Positions 62,259 to 64,000 of a stretch of 64,000 nt of DNA are shown here, one piece after another (position 1 is the first letter of the stretch; each line of letters begins with the position of its first letter). The notes beneath the pieces are model-generated. The model was not told where the DNA came from and ran no database searches. It was given only the letters and a program-made list of their open reading frames with translations. This DNA is from Deefgea rivuli DSM 18356 (GTDB lineage Bacteria > Pseudomonadota > Gammaproteobacteria > Burkholderiales > Chitinibacteraceae). The DNA is taken from positions 265,646-329,645 of the forward strand of contig NZ_JHVM01000009.1 of the NCBI RefSeq assembly GCF_000620145.1, written 5' to 3'. The translations under genes were made by a program, and so were the position numbers.

Positions 62259-64000
62259 ATGAACCTCAGCGATCTGCTTGCCTCCTTTGCTTCTGCTTTC
62301 AATCAAGAAACGCGTTTAATTTCACTGCAACTCGGCGACGGTGCGGCTTGGGGTGAGCAGCTTTTGCCGCAATCGGTAACGGGGCGCGAAGGGGTGAATC
62401 AGGCTTATCGCTACCAAATCGATTGTCTGTCGCCCGCCAACGACATCGAGTTGAAATCCTTGCTCGGCCTGCCAGTTGTGCTGAGCGTGGCGGATGCCAA
62501 TGGTGACGCGATTGAGCGTTGCGGCGTCGTTTCGCAAGCGCAGATGCTCGGCTCGGATGGTGGTTTCGCGAAGTATCAACTGATCGTCGAACCGCCGTTC
62601 GCACTGCTGCGCCATCGGCGAACTTCGCGCGTGTTTCAGGATTTGTCGGTTCCCGATATCGTCAAGCAAGTGCTGGGCGAGCATCAAGCGAATAATTCGG
62701 TGTTTGCTGCGGTGCAAACGCTGGATTTCAAACTCAGCGGCGAGCATTTACAGCGCTCTTATTGCTTGCAATACCGTGAATCGGATTACGATTTTTTAGT
62801 GCGTTTGATGCACGAAGAAGGCCTCGCTTGGCGCTTTGAACATTTACCCGCAGATTCCCCGCAAGTGCAATTAGTCGTGTTTGACGACGCGTTTGCCATA
62901 CCCGAAGCCTTGGATAGCCAAGTGCGTTTTCATCGCGCCGATGCGACTGAAGAAACCGATGCACTGACGCAATGGACCAGCCAGCGCCAAGTCGGCAGCA
63001 ATCGCGTGTCGCTGGCTAGTTTTGATTACAAAGCAGTCAATACGCAACACAGCGGCGATGACAGCGCGGTGGATCAAGGCGACGGCGGGCAGCAAATCCA
63101 AAGCAGCTTTGAAGATTACGACCCGCAAAGCCTGTATTACGCGGGCGACACCGAGCAACTCAGCCGCTACGCGCAACTGCGCCAGCAAGCACACGATGGT
63201 CAAAAGAAATCTTTCAGCGGCAGCGGTACATTGCGCAGCTTGCAAGCAGGGCAATGGTTCCGGCTGGAAGATCATCCCGCGCATGAATGGGATAGCGCCG
63301 AGCAACGCGAGTTTGCGATTACCGAGCTGAACTTTGTTGCGAATAACAATCTGCCGCATGATTTAACACAGCAACTCTTGCAAGTGGCACCAAGTTTATT
63401 GAATTCCGTAGGAGCGGGCTCGCCCGCGAATGCCTCGCCAATGAATGGCGCCGTTGTTAACAATAAAAATAATACGCCTCTGCCGTATCAGGCGGAATTC
63501 ACCGCACAGCGACGTGGCCAGCCCATTACCCCTGCTTTTAATTTAAACGGTACCGATAGCGAACAACTCGCCAAGCCCAAATCACGCGGCGTACAAACGG
63601 CGACGGTGGTCGGCACAGGCGGCGATGCCGATGAAGTTCACACCGACGAACTCGGTCGCATTAAAGTGCAGTTCCACTGGCAGCGCCAAAGCGAACATGC
63701 CAGCTTCGGCGCAAATCTTGACGATAAATCTTCCTGCTGGATCCGCGTCGCCTATCCAAGCGCAGGCGCAGGCTGGGGTCATCAATTCATTCCGCGCGTT
63801 GGCCAAGAAGTGCTGGTCGACTTCATCGAAGGCGATATTGACCGCCCGATTGTTACGGGCGTCGTCTACAACGGCAGCCACCCGACGCCAACGTTTAGCG
63901 GCGCAGGCGCGCTGCCAGCGAACAAAGCACTGTCGGGCATCAAAACCAAAGAACATGCCGGCGGCCAATATGGCGAACTGTTGTTCGACGACAGCACTGG
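62259..64000 (+). CDS. vgrG: Type VI secretion spike protein VgrG (3' end beyond window)
   Basis: From ATG 62259 an open frame of 580 codons runs off the right edge. The N-terminal part matches the gp27-like VgrG core (LLGLPVVLSV, FQDLSVPDIVKQVLGEH, YCLQYRESDYDFLVRLMHEEG). Further on come the gp5-like OB-fold segments DEVHTDELGRIKVQFHWQR, SSCWIRVAYPSAGAGWGHQF and PRVGQEVLVDFIEGDIDRP. VgrG trimers tip the T6SS tube and carry effectors into target cells. A linker (about 380-420) is rich in Asn/Ala/Ser. No clear ribosome site is seen before the start. Effector and immunity genes may follow beyond the window; any C-terminal effector extension cannot be judged. Confidence 0.92.
   Translation, partial: MNLSDLLASFASAFNQETRLISLQLGDGAAWGEQLLPQSVTGREGVNQAYRYQIDCLSPANDIELKSLLGLPVVLSVADANGDAIERCGVVSQAQMLGSDGGFAKYQLIVEPPFALLRHRRTSRVFQDLSVPDIVKQVLGEHQANNSVFAAVQTLDFKLSGEHLQRSYCLQYRESDYDFLVRLMHEEGLAWRFEHLPADSPQVQLVVFDDAFAIPEALDSQVRFHRADATEETDALTQWTSQRQVGSNRVSLASFDYKAVNTQHSGDDSAVDQGDGGQQIQSSFEDYDPQSLYYAGDTEQLSRYAQLRQQAHDGQKKSFSGSGTLRSLQAGQWFRLEDHPAHEWDSAEQREFAITELNFVANNNLPHDLTQQLLQVAPSLLNSVGAGSPANASPMNGAVVNNKNNTPLPYQAEFTAQRRGQPITPAFNLNGTDSEQLAKPKSRGVQTATVVGTGGDADEVHTDELGRIKVQFHWQRQSEHASFGANLDDKSSCWIRVAYPSAGAGWGHQFIPRVGQEVLVDFIEGDIDRPIVTGVVYNGSHPTPTFSGAGALPANKALSGIKTKEHAGGQYGELLFDDST

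Overview
The window looks like a chromosomal stretch of a Gram-negative bacterium, probably a betaproteobacterium. Supporting this are TonB and FadL outer-membrane proteins, Tat and lipoprotein export signals, a type VI secretion VgrG and GcvA-like LysR regulators. The genus cannot be fixed from sequence alone; the moderate GC and gene content would suit the Neisseriales/Chitinibacteraceae, which is an inference.

Region 1 (1-40645) is a complete acyl-peptide siderophore locus. At the left edge, a FecI/PvdS-type ECF sigma factor is divergent from a long operon across a Fur box. The operon runs: MbtH-like protein, type II thioesterase, Sfp-type phosphopantetheinyl transferase, TauD/SyrP-like hydroxylase, then five megasynthases. 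Reading domains and A-domain pockets gives this line: fatty-acyl-AMP ligase-T | C-A(basic)-T | KS-AT(malonyl)-KR-T | C-A(Gly)-T | C-A(Asp)-T-E | C-A(Ser)-T | C-A(Orn-type)-T-TE. With the hydroxylase, an ornithine N-monooxygenase and a GNAT acetyltransferase, the product should be a lipopeptide with beta-hydroxyaspartate and hydroxamate ligands, in the style of variochelin or cupriachelin. Downstream come the TonB receptor (own Fur box), the hydroxamate genes, a beta-barrel protein plus alpha/beta hydrolase, a PvdQ-like acylase, a PvdE-like exporter and a PepSY membrane protein that may reduce the iron.

Region 2 (40646-47300) is accessory. It holds a two-gene minus-strand operon: a 1420-residue NACHT NTPase with a C-terminal PD-(D/E)XK-like nuclease, followed by a 329-residue unknown protein with PIN-like features. 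This looks like an uncharacterised anti-phage system and is the best candidate for something new. An IS66 remnant ends about 30 bp from the NACHT start codon.

Region 3 (47330-62258) is a patchwork of metabolic and envelope genes. It contains an azoreductase with divergent LysR, a serine hydrolase broken by one stop codon, two tandem agmatine-deiminase-family proteins with different export signals and a divergent LysR, a glycine-zipper lipoprotein, an NhaC antiporter, an alkylsulfatase next to a FadL porin, and a nucleoside deaminase. A dispersed element of about 115 bp with terminal inverted repeats and a central GC-rich hairpin occurs at least seven times between 40.9 and 62.1 kb, usually at 3' ends of genes, and is absent from the siderophore locus.

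Region 4 (62259-64000) is the start of a VgrG spike protein that runs off the window. No tRNA, rRNA or CRISPR array was seen.
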